Assembly (NCBI GenBank): GCA_032173965.1 | Contig: CM063285.1 | Span: 26,323,660 to 26,387,659 of the forward strand | Source of the DNA: Sitta carolinensis | Lineage: Eukaryota > Chordata > Aves > Passeriformes > Sittidae | Length of the DNA: 64,000 bases | Reading direction: 5' to 3' | Translations under genes and position numbers: made by a program | The notes under the pieces: model-generated | The model's database searches: none | What the model was told of the DNA's origin: nothing | The model's input: the letters and a program-made list of their open reading frames with translations, nothing else | Shown here: piece by piece, positions 48,504 to 62,900 of the stretch | Position numbering within the stretch: position 1 is the first letter of the stretch | Layout: each line of letters starts with the position of its first letter

Positions 48504-50192
48504 AATTACACAATTCACAGTTTTATTGATTTTGTTGCACTAAATTTGCATTAGCATCTTTCTTTGTACCTCAGGTTACAAACATGTCTGAGTTATCTAG
48601 AGAGAATCACTAGACTGGGGATCCTGTCATATGATAATGGACAAAGCTAAAAGGCAAACACCTGACAGCCTTCTGCAGGCATTTGTCCTCTATAAAGTGA
48701 ATGGCTACTGACCTTTCTATACCACTGTTTTTCTCATACTATGCTCTTTTGAAGTAACTAGTTGCACATATATGACTGCTAATGAAAAATGGTGACATTT
48801 CTGCTATTCCCTTTTTCTAATCTTCATTTGACAAATTCAGAGTCCTCCCATTAATTATTTTCCCAAAGTTCATACTGAATGAGAAAATTATGGAGATTGG
48901 GGTATTTGAGTGGAATAGGTTCTAGTGTTGGTTAACACAGAGTAATGTGGAAATATAATGGTAACTCTTTTATATCCAGTTTCTGATTTTTTTGTACTGA
49001 CCTAAAATATCCTTTGTATCTGCTTGTCCTTAAGATTCTCTGCGTTTTGAAAATGGCATTACTCACATCATTCTGACACCTTCACAGTCATCACTTAAAG
49101 CATTAAAAATTAAATGGAAGAGAGAGAAACTGGAAGAAAATGAGAGTAATGAATTCCCATTTCTTAGGGAAAAATCTTCACTAAGACTTTCCAGAACATC
49201 GTATCCTTTTCTTAAAATGGAGAACTTTTCTATGCAAAGGAGTCATTCTGCCAGAGGGAGATGTGCAGTATTATACAACCTTTAGCTTCACTTGCTATGG
49301 TCAGCTGAAACTAAAAATTGCAAAAAGATAAAGTGCTCCATTAAATCCCTGTTTTATTGTATAAGTGCCCTTATGAAATTGTATAACTACACAATAGCAT
49401 TATATCAGGCTAGAATTAAGGCTTACAACAGACGCTAAACTACAGCATTACCCTGACCAGATGTAAGGCTTATTTAAGCCAGATTTTAGAGTGAAATATT
49501 TATGAACTGATTTAAATACTAATGAACAGACAGTCCTACAGCTGTCACAGCCACAGAATGATAAATGTGTTACACAGGAATCTCTATGTCATATAGCTGG
49601 CCATTTTTCAATAGTCACGTTCCTTAATAGTACAGGCAGAAGATGGGCAATGAAGTAGGCAAGAAGACAATTACATAATTAGAAAGTTACTTTCCCTTTT
49701 CCTCAGTGCCTTTATTGGATCTCCAAGTATTTTTTCACTACTTCCTGATTCCTCTCCCCCTTTTCTTTACCTCTTTCAGAAATTCACAGTTCCATCTGTG
49801 GAAGTGTCAATACTGCCAATAGGACTTCTACTTTTGGTCAAGGCTACAGTTTCCTTATGCACACTGCATGAATATTAGTTCACTCACAATCTCCACTGGG
49901 ATTACTTCCCTCCAGGAGGACACTGGCACAACAGACAGAAGAGCCATCTACTGATCGTATAAAGTTTTTGCTATTTACAACAGGAAAAATCCCAATCCTC
50001 CCAATGCTCCAAAATCCCAGAATATCTTGCACAACTCCAGCATCTTCATAACCCTTCATAGTGTGCCCCACACTTCCCTGTATGTGTCACCCTGTAGGAT
50101 GTCACCCTAAAAACGTTTCAATGGGACACTTCATGCTGCCTCACTGTTACTGCTGCCACTAAATTCTAAGAAACTTCAAGATATAGTGATTA

Positions 50193-50195
<3 letters not shown>
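48500..50195. other. AT-rich non-coding stretch
   Basis: No gene or repeat family recognised. Confidence 0.5.

Positions 50196-50263
<68 letters not shown>
50196..50263 (+). repeat. (TA)n microsatellite, about 34 units
   Basis: A pure TA dinucleotide run of roughly 68 bp, self-complementary and able to form a cruciform. The minus frame through it, with alternating Ile and Tyr, is an artefact. Confidence 0.97.
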
Positions 50264-50267
<4 letters not shown>

Positions 50268-51947
50268 CTCAGGGACAAAACCAGATCACCTGAGACACTG
50301 AGAAGTCTTAATGTACTTTTTATAAAGTTTTCAAGCAGCCAGTTCACACTAGGGAGAGCTAGCAGATAAGGCAGTAGACCACCAAGAACAGAAAGTCCAG
50401 CAGTCCAGCACAGCTGATCCAGTGATTCCACTGTAAATCTCATCTTTGACTATGTTGCACTGTGAGAGGAGTAGGACAATGAAGCCAAGTCTCCTCTTTG
50501 TCTTTTACTGGTTTCACTGTGTATCTTACTACAATGAATAAATGCAAAAATGTTTTATTTCTGTTGCAAAATTAAGTAGACGCTTAAAGTGTAACATAAA
50601 GGATAATCTCTAATAGAAAGGATAACCGCTATATGCAAAATGATTTAGGAAAAATTTAATATTAATTTGTTATATTTTCTATGTTATCCCCTTTTAAACA
50701 TTTCTTAACTTCTAGTTTAAGTTCTTGATTCCTGAATAATAAAATTAATGTTTTCTTCTTCCAAAACATTGGAATGTAATTAAAAAATGAGCTAAATATT
50801 ATAGTTGCTATTTATTGTTTCTTTAATTATACAAGGCATCCTAGTAACAGAAACTAATGAATTGTTAAAAATAGTAAAGTAAGCAAAAAGTTTACAGAAC
50901 ATATTCATGATCTGTCAAAAGTCCTAGCAGAATAATTTAAAAATTTAACTCACACCTGGTGCCAATGACAATATCCTTATAATGCTGAATAATTTATTTG
51001 TCATGTCCAGATCATTTCCATCATAAAAATAGCTACTTTATTAAATAATGAATATATGCAGTTAAGAACATCATCATGAGGATAATTCTTAGTGATAGAT
51101 ATACTGGGTAAAGACTCTTAAGGAACCCAAGTGCCTTCCTAGGAGGAAGATAATATCCATGCTTAGTGAATGGTATAAAAATGTTTAAATTACTAGAATT
51201 GAAATATTGGGTAAGGTATTTTTATATTGATTGTCATAAAGATTTGGAAATAGATTTTCACAACACAACATTTCACAGAGATAGTGTGTGGGTTAAGAAG
51301 AGTGTGACCTTTGAGCAGCTGTGGTAATAAAGTCAGGATCTCCAACAAGATGGTTTGTCTTCAGCAATCTCACTTACTAATCTAATTAAATTAAATTATT
51401 TTATTGTTTAATAGAAGAAAGTGGTCTGTGATCAATAAAGTGCTGGTTTCATTTTAATTATTGATCCTTACTCATTAATATAGTTTTCCAAGTTCCTGTT
51501 AACTCTGATAACAATCTCACAGTAAGTTTCACACACCTTAATATTCTGCTAATGTCATAGGTGGCATCAGTACCCTGAGAATATCCTCTGTTTAGACGTT
51601 ATTGAAATGCCACATTCTGTTGTCTTTTCAGTATATGGTATGAAAACACTTTCTTTATGCTAATGTTTTGCCTTTAGCAGATTTTTATCACTTGGTAAGC
51701 AAATACATCTTTATGCAATATGCAAATATTCATATGCGAATATTTTAATGTCACTGTGTATCCATCTACATGGATGTGAAATAAGATTTAATATGATCTT
51801 GGCTACTCCATTTACAGGTGTGAATGAATATGCAGGAGGCTACACAATGAAAATACAGCATCTGGATTAGAAAGTCACAGACATAGAAGTAGCTACTTTT
51901 ATAAATCTTTATTTTACAAACCAGCTTAGTTCAGTCTTTCTGATACC

Positions 51948-51950
<3 letters not shown>
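50264..51950. other. AT-rich non-coding stretch
   Basis: No gene or repeat family recognised. Confidence 0.5.

Positions 51951-51981
<31 letters not shown>
51951..51981 (+). repeat. (AT)n microsatellite, about 15 units
   Basis: Pure AT dinucleotide run of about 31 bp. Confidence 0.95.
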
Positions 51982-51986
<5 letters not shown>

Positions 51987-54900
51987 TTTAAATTTAACTT
52001 CTTTGATTTCATGAAATGTTTCTGCAACCCATTTCAAATCAAAACTGCAGGCAGACTTCTCTGAGTGAGTCAGTCAGTCGCCATCTCCTCCACTAACTGC
52101 TGGAATAAAAAAAAATGCAGTTCAATAGAAGAAGCTTTTCTGTTGTATTTTTTAGGAAGAATGATGGTGATTTCTTAATCATTGTGTAGGGAAAAGGAAA
52201 AAGTAAAGTCTACATATGTGAAACGTGTCTGGCTGAACAAGAGAGTGAAAGGAAACGTCTAGAACTGAATGTTTCATCTAAGGGAATATGGGAAGAAGGA
52301 ACCATTTGGGAAGAAGGAGCCAGGCTTTAAGAATAGGAGAGTTTGAAGGACCTTGAAGAAAAAATGAAGGTAAGAAGATCTGAGGAAAAAATAGAGGTAA
52401 CTACTGAAGAGCCAATTTACAGGACACTGAAGTAGCATAGTAGAGAAAAAAATAAAAAAAACAAACAAAATAACCCCAGACATCCAGCTCCTGAAAGATC
52501 AAGGGGTGCTTCAGTGGAAGGTACTCAAGTTATGTGCTCCATTTTATGCTTTATCTGCAGAGCATCCCAAAGCATAGTGCATGCTGAACAGTTTGTGTTT
52601 TGGCACTTAGCTCCATCACAACTGCCCCTTTATCACTCTCAAGGAAAACATCTCATCTTGTATATAGGATATTCACATACCTGTTACTTTTCCAGTCTTT
52701 AAGAAGAGCTGTGCTATGTCACCTTCTCTGTCCCAAAATAGATGTAAATCTCATGTATGTGTTTGTGGCTTAACAAGAGAGCCTTCAAGGAATTTTCCAA
52801 AGAGGAATTGGAAAACTCATCACTACTGAAGCAATGCCTTGATGCTTGTGGCAGGACTATCAAACTGTCTTACATTTTTTGCTGAACTCAGCCTCAAGGC
52901 AGCCAGTCAACAGCAGGCAGAGGGCAAAGCTGAATTGCAGCTTACAATTCTTTCTAAGATCTGGCATACGGTGTCATAGCAGATTCATATCACCATCCAG
53001 TGGTGTATTGTCAATGCATGTAGAATGGTCAGCAGTTGGTCTGTTCATTTCATGGCAGAAATGATTATTTTTAGTTATGAGACCTATGTGGAAGTTGAAC
53101 ACAAAGGACTACGCATTAATTGGCTCACTTCCATTTGGTTGTCACCTAAGACATTAAAATAACTTTCACTGCTTTCCACAGAAATTTTGTGCCAAGCTGT
53201 GTTGTAATCATCAAAGGACACACACAGTGTCCACTAGAGAGGTCCATAATTGTTACAGGTTTAAGGGGAGTGTGAGTTATCAGCAGCTATGAGTGACCAA
53301 TTTATACAGATCAGCATCAACCCTGTGGTTTTTTGAAAGAACACGATTTGTTCTGAAAATCTATTCAATTCCTGTCACATAAGTCTTATTCAGTGATAGA
53401 TGGCTGTCAGGCAATTCAGTGAAAATGAATCTTGTAAAGGATCTGTCATATGTAAGGCCATCTGCAGCTACATTGTTAGTAGCACCTTCCTTTCTAGATC
53501 TGAAACTCTTTTCACTTATTTTTGCTTATTAATGTGAATCTCAAAATCCTCTTTGCCATCCTTTTAAAAATCTCTTTCTCTCCTGTGTAAAGTATATGAC
53601 TGTTGTTCTGTCTTCCTTTTCTTTCTGAATTTATTCTGTTTCTATAACTATATGTCACAGCTTGGCCATCGCAGGGGTTTTTTTGACTGTTTTCAAGGTC
53701 TAATATACACTCCTTATACATTTCTTAAGTGTCTGCATGTCCTATAATTTTATTGTACCATTTCCACTGCTTTTTGACATATGCTTAATTGTTATTTTCT
53801 ATTCTGTAGGGACTCTGGGAAAATTTCACATTTAAGAGATGCTTCTTATCCAGGGAAAGAGACCTAGGTAGATAAAACATCACGTTCCAAATCAAAACGT
53901 ATTGTGCTGCAACAAGTTTTGTTGGTCAGGTCTTCATATTTGGCCTTTTAACTGTTAGCATATAACTATTTATATGTTAAATATATTAATTTGTCATAAA
54001 CATGTACAAGATTGTCTCTAGGACAATGTGGGGTAGGTCTTTACCCTTCAGCAAGTTTCTAGCACTGATTTAGGATCTAATTTCAGGGATGACATATACT
54101 GAAGTAATGGAAACAAGTAAGAAGTCAAAACATGCTGCCATCTAGCCTTTGTTATATTTCAATTTATTTCAATCCAATGTATTTTAAAAAAGTTAAACTT
54201 TCATGAAAAAACTTCAGAGAATTCTTATTTGGGAAGATTTCCAGACTTGAATTAATTGATTAATTATCCTTATTATATTTTTTTAAATCTATATTTTTTT
54301 TCTCACCAGCTTTTCTATAAATATGCATCAAGCTTAGAAAAGAAACTGAGTAAGTACTGTTGTATTATAAAATGAAAACATAGTTTTCATGAAAAGGTTC
54401 TGTTATAGTTCAAATGAAACAGTATTTTTCTCACCTTATAACTTCTGGTATTTTTGCATGATAAGTGCATGAAAGCAAATCTGTATTGGATATAAATGAA
54501 ACCCTTTTCATAATGTGATATGTCAATAGGCTTAAGGTCATACATATTTTCTCATTCTTTTCAATTCCTAAATTCTTAAGGATTAGAAATGTAAGTCAAC
54601 TCTTTAATTATTTTGTTTCATTATTAGCTAATCCTCAACTCTAACACAAATTTATCCTGGTGCACAAGCTGATCTGACGCTATCCATTTCATCACTGTTG
54701 AATTTGGCTCCACTTTTCTGCTGTACTTCAGAAGAGATAGAATAGCTCCTGCAGCCTCTTTAGCATTAAGATTTGTGAGAGTTGACATAATCCTGACTGC
54801 AGAAAAAACTGGATCAAGAAAAACACATGGAGTACTTCATTGGTTCTTGGCTGCTTGGTGAGATCCCATACCCACAAATACAAAAGGCAGTCTATGAGAC

Positions 54901-57900
54901 ATAAGACATCTACTTTATGAAAGAGACATTAGGAATATCTAGTGAAAGGGACCAGTTAAATTTCCAGATTAAGATTTAAAAGATCACTGAAAGGCTGAGA
55001 TGTATATCAACCATTTGTTTTGGTTTGGTTTTTATTTTAAAATTATTCTATGTTCACTGAATGAATATATGTCAAATAAATGAATATATTAGGAAATTCA
55101 TCATAAACCATTCAAATTTTCCCCCCACTTTACCCATTCAGTGCTCTGCAATGTCATTGGAAATCTCACAATCACCAAAAAATATGGGTAATAATTTTTG
55201 AGCATGGTTGAATTACCTTCAGCAGACAACCAGAAGGCAGAAGGGGGAAAAGGTGGTTCAGCACAAATAACAGAACTCTCTAGAGGCCCCAGGATACCAA
55301 GGGTCTGCAACTCCTGCACAAAGCAGACCCTCCAAAGTTGCTCTAGTTTTAGACATCTCTAATCAGTGGTTCATGAGAATCCACTGAGGATCTAGCTTTT
55401 CAGACACAGACACTACACATGTGGGTAGTGTGAAGACCATTGAAAATGCCAGTAGAAACTGTTCCAGTAGACATTACTTTTCCTGTCCTTTTGGATTGAA
55501 TTTTGATCTTTTTACAGCAGCACAAAAGAATCATATCAGAATTAAAGACCTGCTGCATTCATTTTAGTATGTCTTTATCACATTTCATCCTGCCAATGCT
55601 AGTGAAGATGCCTAGGGCAGAGACTACGTCTTCTGCTCTCTACTGTCATTTTCCTGGGTTTATATCTTCTCTGTTGCGTTGATGTCAATTGCTCCCCCTG
55701 TCTGCTAAAACTCTTCCCCATCTCTTAAAATGCTTTCCTAATTCTCTTGAATGGCTTTTCTGATTTATTAGGTGGTTTCAATTAAAAGCTTATTGAGAGT
55801 GGACACCTTATTTGCACAGTCACAAAAGTTTCTTTTCTATTATAGACATGGTTGTGGCTTTTAAAAACTCTTCATCAGAACTAGTATTTTCTATATGTTG
55901 CTCAAAATATTTTATTGATGCTTCTGCCTCAAGCTGTCTTTTTTTCACCTGAAAAAGAAAACTTGCCTGCATTGCAGGAACATCTTATAGACTATCACTG
56001 AGAAAACATTTGAAGCATGTATTTAAATATTTTTCATGTTAGAACTGGCTATCTTTTATTCCTACATATCATTTCCATCACTAACCACTTCATTCTGAAC
56101 AACATTCTGAACCAAGCTGAACAACTCCTGTTTGGCACACTACAAAACAGGTAGGTGAGCTTCTGTTTTCTCCATAATTTTCCTCCAAGTGGGATATTGG
56201 TGCTTAATCTGTGAGTTTCAAGAAAATCTGTTTCAAATTAACTGATTTAGAGCTTGCTTGGTCTGCTACTCTTGTCAGATTATCTTTGTATAAAACCTTT
56301 CAAGGATATCACTTAGTGGCATAATAACTTCTAGACACTTGCCCCTGGCTCTGTCTTTCCTATTTTCCTTTTTTTTTAAGACCTATGCACATCTTCATTA
56401 GTCTCTCTGATGGCTGAGAGTGACTTAGTCCTATTGAAGGTTTCTTTGAAACATTCTTACTAAATTTTTGGTGCTGTTGTTGTTATGTCCAATTCAATTC
56501 TAAGTGTTTGTTTTCAGTTTTGCTGTTCTAGTCACTTGATCCATGATTTCCAGTACTGACAACACATTGTTTTAATTGCCGAGGTCACAATTTTTTTTTC
56601 TCATTACATGATTTTGGTTTTTTACTCCCCATATGCTTTTTTCAATATTCACAAATTTGTTTTAACATTGTTAATTTGTTTAAACATTGTTATAAACAAC
56701 GTGTTTAACATTTGAGCATCTTCCTTTTAAAGTAGAATCTACATCTCCTATTTTGCACTTTTACAGTTTAGTTTATTCAAATTCATGTTTTCTGTCCTGT
56801 AGCCTGACATATTGAAGAATGTGTGTAATGTTGTATGCATAATGAAAAGATAGCTGGCTTTTCTTTAGTGCTTCTACCACTCCAGAAAACATTTGGCCAT
56901 CTAGTAAAGAGGTCAACTAGAGCACAAAACAGCATCTTTAAATCATTTTCTGGCCAGAGATGATTACTGTACTTTTGATTATGGATAGAGATAGCTGCAA
57001 CCCTACATATCATGGGTTGAGATTCTGAGGAGTGTCCCAGGTGGAGGTTCTGCTTTCAAACCAAGACTCACCTTAATTACTAAATAAAACCACCGAAAAA
57101 AGCAAAATTAAAAAAAAAACCAAATAAAACCCCAAAACCCCACCAAAACAAACAAACAATAAGAACTCAAAACCAAAAAACTCTCATTTGAATTCCTATC
57201 ATATCTATCTCAAGAAAAGCTTAGCAGTGAGTTGTTTAATATATTATGAAACTATAATAATATTACTGTGACTGCAGAATTGTACAAGGGAAGTAGTGAA
57301 GAAAAAATAATTAAAATTTGGTTTGGATCTTCTTCAAATGAACTGAGCAAAATTATGGGTACTTATCAAGAAGCTATGGAATATGATAGTAAAATGAGTA
57401 AAATGACGAGTTCAGAATAAATTAGATGCACTCTTCTCAATTAAGTTCTGCAATTTCTCTATTAAAGCTGCAGTTTTTTGATTTCTTACTTCCATTTGAA
57501 AACTAATAATTCTAATTTTATGTACATAGCAGTTACAGAACACAATTTATGGAACCTTTCCATAAACTAGAAAGTAAAAACTGAAAATCAAAACCAAACA
57601 AACTATGAAACTTTAATTAAAGAACTCAGCAGGTTAGCCTTATTTCATGTACAAGCAATAATATGAAGGAGCTTTTCTTTTTTCCTTTCTTTTATTTTTC
57701 TTTTTTCTTTTAATAGAAATACTAATTGAGTAAATTCTTGTCTCAGTAGAATAAATTTTATTAGGGACTGGTTACTTTTTTTCATAAGGAGCTAGTGACA
57801 AATAGGAACTTATTTGCTTTTGTCTTTTTGACTTCTTTGCAAAATGAAACTGATTAATTTGAATTTACAGGCAGTTAAAAAAAATGAACTTAAATAAAAT

Positions 57901-59160
57901 TTGCTGCAAAACAGCAATCTAATCATAATATAAAATTTCATTTAAAGATCTTACAACCATAATACATTGAATTTTTTATTGAAAACAATGAATCCTTTGA
58001 ATTTGGCCTCTGAGTGTGGTTGCATATTGTCAATGAGCACTCATGAATTTTATTAATGTATTTTGTTATTAAAAACTTTGATGGATTACACATATCAACA
58101 CATGTATGCATACAGATTATATCTGAGCTCTCTGTTATATTAATTTACTTAATTGTTCACAAAAGAGATTTTTTATTCACTTTAGCCATTTAAAAATACA
58201 CTATGCAGTTGTCTTTGTTAAACTTAACAATTTGCTCTGCATTTTGAAAGATTCAGAGTCACATTGAATTAATTCATAAACTTTCTGTCTTAACTTCAAG
58301 GAAATTACCTTCTCTGATCTGTAAATTTACTTCTTTTTCTAAAAAATAAAGATAATATAGCTACTTTACTGCACAAGGTTTAGTTATAACAGTGACAGAA
58401 TATCAGCATAAGTATCAAAATAACATAGCTTTAGTCAGAGTCAAGATGTGAAAGAAATATACTGCTGTCTTAACTCTTTCATAGGAAAATGATAAATAAT
58501 ACAAAGAGGTAACTTTAGTTTGTAGGAAAAAATACATACACAAAAAATAACTTTAAAGTTCCCCCAAACCTCAAGGGATAGAGCTTCCTGTTATGCTCAC
58601 CACTAACATTTAGCTCTTGTTTGGAAATTAAAATCTGGAAGAATTTAAAAAATGCATACATGTCTTATGTATTTTTTTCTATGAAATTTTATTTTTGAAT
58701 TCTTCTTGTAAGAGCCATACAGATTTGCACTACTTATGTGGCAGCCATCAGCTTTCATCTCAAGTTTTCCACAATGTCAATAAACAGCTTTCATGTATGA
58801 TCAGATGATAATGGACCTGCTAGAAGTCTACAGACTTTTTTTGAAATTATTTTTTCCTACAAACATCATGAATTAAATTAATTGCATTTTTTTTCCAACT
58901 CTGTTTTTAATAACATCTTTCCACCATCATTCATCACATATGGTTAAACCATTGCTGTCTGCAACAGGCTATGCATTCCCAGCCCCTTTAATTGATTGTC
59001 ATACTACCAACAAACAGGAAACTGGGAGTTTACTCTCCTATGTTAAGCATGGACCAAACACTCTCACTGAACCTATAAAAGTTTTACTTGCTGTCATTAT
59101 ACCCAGTATTTTCTGTAAGTCAGAAATCTTACGTGGGCTATTGTTCCTAGAAGAGTAAAG

Positions 59161-59163
<3 letters not shown>
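51982..59163. other. AT-rich non-coding stretch
   Basis: It contains an A/C-rich simple region at about 57107-57165 and a pyrimidine tract at about 57673-57713. Only short chance frames occur. CAAAACAG followed by GTAGGT at about 56144-56156 looks like a splice donor, but no open exon precedes it. Confidence 0.5.
57107..57165 (+). repeat. A/C-rich simple sequence
   Basis: Runs of A interrupted by CC and CCCC words, then CAAACAAACAA. Low complexity, with a similar stretch at 63907-63955. Confidence 0.75.

Positions 59164-59207
<44 letters not shown>
59164..59207 (+). repeat. Poly(T) run, 44 bases
   Basis: A pure T run of 44 bases, the longest homopolymer in the window. There is no element body with AATAAA on the minus strand to the right, so it is not supported as a retrocopy tail. 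Confidence 0.92.
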
Positions 59208-59208
<1 letters not shown>

Positions 59209-59381
59209 TTAAATCTGTAATCTAAGCTTATGAATTAACTACTTATGTATTTACTGACGTGGTAGTGACAGGATATTGTCTCATTAAGTGCTTTTATTTC
59301 TATTCTGATTAGAAACTTGTCATGTGTGATGTATTTCACATATCCACAAGAACATTTCTTTAACCAGTTAGACTCTACATT

Positions 59382-59936
59382 TGCATACTGGTTTGGGCTG
59401 GGGTAGAATTAATTTTGTTCATAGTAGTTAGAATGAGGCAGTGCTCTGGATTTGTGCTGGAACTTGTGTCAGCAGTTGAGGGATGCTTTTGTTATTTCTG
59501 ATCAGTGTTTATACAGAGTCAAGGACTTTTCTGCCCCTCACTCCACCCCATCACTGAGGAGGCTGGGGTTACACGGGCATTAGGAAGGGGCACAGCCAGG
59601 CCAGCTGACCCCACTGACTGAAGTGGCATTCCAAACTACATGGCACCACACTCAGCATGCTAAATCAAGGGGAACTCAGAAGGGGGAATGTCTGCAGGGA
59701 TGGTGTTTGCCTTCCCTAATAACTGTTGTTCGTGAGCCTGGCTTTCCTGGGAATGGTTGAACACCTTTCTGCCGAGGGGAAGGGATGAATGAATTCTGTT
59801 TTGCTCTGCCTGTATGTGTGACTTTTGCTTTATCTCATCCCACAAGTTTTCTCACATTTCCAATTCTCTCCCCCATTTCACCAGCAGGGTGTGAGTGGCT
59901 GCCTGGTACTCAGATGCTGGCTGGGGTTAAGCAAAC
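59382..59936 (+). mobile_element. Avian LTR, plus strand, poly(A) signal lost
   Basis: The sequence follows a common bird LTR that I recognise from its word order: ACTGGTTTGGGCTGGGGTAG at the left, CAGAGTCAAGGACTTTTCTG in the middle, GGCCAGCTGACCCCA, then GAATTCTGTTTTGCTCTGCC and GATGCTGGCTGGGGTTAA at the right. The usual CATATAAA TATA box reads CATGCTAAA near 59658, so it is mutated. The usual short ATTAAA segment before CTTTATCTCA is missing near 59830, so the poly(A) signal is deleted. Ends are approximate and no exact target duplication was found. It looks like an old solo LTR. The + frame at 59785-60084 is not a gene. Confidence 0.85.
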
Positions 59937-62900
59937 AATTTTTCAGCATTGGTCAGTATTATGTCATCTTACTGATACTACAGCTTTGTTTTTAGTTCTT
60001 TTGTTTTGTAGGAGTATTGCATTTATCATACAATTAGCCTTTTTTTTTTTTGGGTTCTGTGCAAGTTTGAACTGTCATGGATAATGCAGATGTGCACTTG
60101 CTGTTGGATTACATATATTATTCTTCCAATATTTGTATGTTATCAAAAGAAAGACAAGGATAAAAATGCTGTATTCATTTATGCTTTCAATAGACACAGT
60201 CAGGTGTCTGTGCTGCTTTGTTAGTATAGTATCTATTAATGTTTATATTTTTTTATATAACACTGCAAACAACTAAATAATATTTTAAGAATTCAGATTT
60301 TTTTTTAGTGAATAACTGAGTGCATTGTGAATCCCACTAAAAGCACTATCTATTTAGTCTGACAATTTACTCTATTTATTGTAAGGCAATAGGCTCTCCA
60401 GAGATTGAAATAAAATGCCATATAGACACCTCTGATATGTGGATTGAATGAGCCCTCTCTCCCTTCCTCATCCTAAGTATCGGGCTGAATTTAGGTGAGA
60501 TATATCCAACACACATAGGATTTTGTGTGAGCTTTCATTATATCATACTGCTGCTATTGCAATTTACTTCTGCCTGGCCTCTGTAACAAATCTGTGGTCT
60601 CCTCACATTCTGTTCAGTGTGCTGCTGCTGCAATGGGTAAAGACAGCTATCTACTCTCCATGGTCAAAATTGCTGAACTCCAAAGAAATAAGGGAATATA
60701 ATTTCCCAGCATTGATTTATGACCAGCTTTAAATTTTTGCTGGAAAAGTTCTTTGTCAGGAATAATGATTGCTATATTGCTATCTGATTTTGCTTGGTCT
60801 TCCTTACCACCATGCTACACATCCACAGTGATGTGGTGACTCAGTCTACAATTTAAACATTTACATTTCTCTGTGTTGTGTTCTCAAGCCACAGAACTGT
60901 TTTCTTTACTGGAGCACTTTACCAGGCATAAACTAAAACTTATAAAGTGTTTACAGAAAATATGTGAAGGTCTTATTTTTCAGTGGAAATAGAAGTTTGA
61001 ATCTCTTTTTATCTAGCAGTCTTTACTTAAAAACAGAAAATAAAATTAAGAAATTAGACTACCACAATGCTTCACCAAAGACTTCGATTTTATGGTCATT
61101 TAGCATTTTTAACCTTTTTTGTTTGTTTGTTTGTTTTTCTTGCCAAGTCTTTCCCTGAGCCACAGATGCCATTTCCTATTCAGCTGTTGCTCTGTTTCTC
61201 ACAGACACCCTGCAGATCATATGGGTAACATTCCAACCCAAATTGAGTCATTTGAGTACCAAATAGCTCCTCAAAATCTGTTACTGTTTCCTTTATATTC
61301 TTTTCTTTATTTGCTTTGCTGGCTCTTTTGTTGATTGGATAGAGTTTGGGTTTTTTTCTTTTTAACATTTAGTTCAGATCCTTAATAAATATGTTAGATT
61401 TTAAAACTGTAGTCTTAAAAATGTTGTTGCATCTAAATGATAACCAACATTCAGTCCAGCTGAGCAATTTCTAATTTTTATTATTTTGTGTATGATGCCA
61501 TTGTAGTTGTTCACTACTTTCATTTTTGTTGCTTTAGTTCACTGCAAAAAATAAAAATTGCCACTAAAGTAATATATCTTCTTCTGCTACTTCAGTGGCA
61601 ATTTTTCCTTTTAAAAGAACTGAATATTTCCACTTTAGTTTTCGTTGTAAAGGAAAATCTTTGAATTTATCCTCTTCACAGTACTTAGAATTTAGAATCA
61701 ATAGTACCTTTCCATGTAGTCTGAAGAAAATTTATAGGAACCTTTTAGAACTCACAATGCTTTATTTCAATCCAAATAAATAATTCAGCGTGGTAGAATG
61801 TAAATGATTGAAATAATGCAGGCCAAGGGCTTCCAATTATCTTTGGCATGCTTGAAAGTTGGACTTGCGTATGCTACTTTGTTAATGAGCCTTTAAACCC
61901 AGAGATGGTTAACATAAATAAAGCCACCTTTGTATTCTTCATGATTTTGTTTATTTTACAGAGGAAGACAAATTAAGAAAGCAATCTCCAGCAGTACAAA
62001 ATGAGGCCAAATATGGTGTTTCTTTCATAGTGATTCACAAAAGCCTACACCATCCCCATCACACACGTTTTTTCACACACCATTATTAGAAGTATTCCCA
62101 CTGCTAAATCATATAGTAATACTTAAAGCAAACATAAACATATTTCTTATCTTATCAAAAAGATGATTTTTCTAGCCTTCCGTTTGATGATTGTGAGCCT
62201 GTCCTCTTTTGTTGTCTGCTGGAAACCCTAGAGGGTCTCTGAAAAAGAACATAACAGAACTTCAGGGACCTGAGCAATTTGATGATTTGTTTTCCTTTAT
62301 TTTTCTTGACTTTCCAGGAGCTTCTAAACTAGTGAAGTTTTTCAAAGGCCTTACAGAAAATGTTGTGTCTCAGAAGACTCCTGCTGTGCTTTCATGCCTT
62401 AAATTTATCACGATGGTGTCTGCAATTAGTGAACACCATCTAAAACTACCTAATTCTTAAAAACTCTGAGAGATATTTTATATTTTTAACAAAATTACCT
62501 CTGATCTATGAAAATCGTATCATGTACTGGTATGACACATAATAGCTGTTATTTATATTCTTCATTAGGCTTTTAAACAGATTATTTGAACACAGGCAAT
62601 TTTCACTTGTATGGACTTGCACCTCAAAAAGATAAATAAATCCTTGTGGGTCATTTCAGTTTTCTGGACACTCTTCTATCATGTAATATCCCTGGGGTTC
62701 CAGGATTACCTATTTTCTCTTTCTGGCATGATTTTGTAAATTGGAGAATTTTTACTCTTGTCTGCTAATTTATTTACTGTCATAACAGTCCCATTTTATA
62801 TTGAAAATTAGTCTAGTCTGAGGCTTAAATATTGTTTTATATTTTTTCTTGTTTCTTTATTCCAAGCGAAAACTAAGATTTATGATGCCCTGGAGATAAC

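Noticed and set aside
48247..48513. Poly-Asn and poly-Leu frames
   Set aside because: These are translations of the ATT microsatellite.
50159..50443. Minus frame with alternating Ile and Tyr
   Set aside because: It is a translation of the TA microsatellite.
56140..56160. CAAAACAG/GTAGGT as a splice donor
   Set aside because: No open exon or acceptor precedes it; isolated donor-like words are common.
59377..59945. Target duplication for the 59382 LTR (ACATT versus ACAATTT or ATTTT)
   Set aside because: The flanks do not match exactly at any choice of end, so no duplication is claimed.
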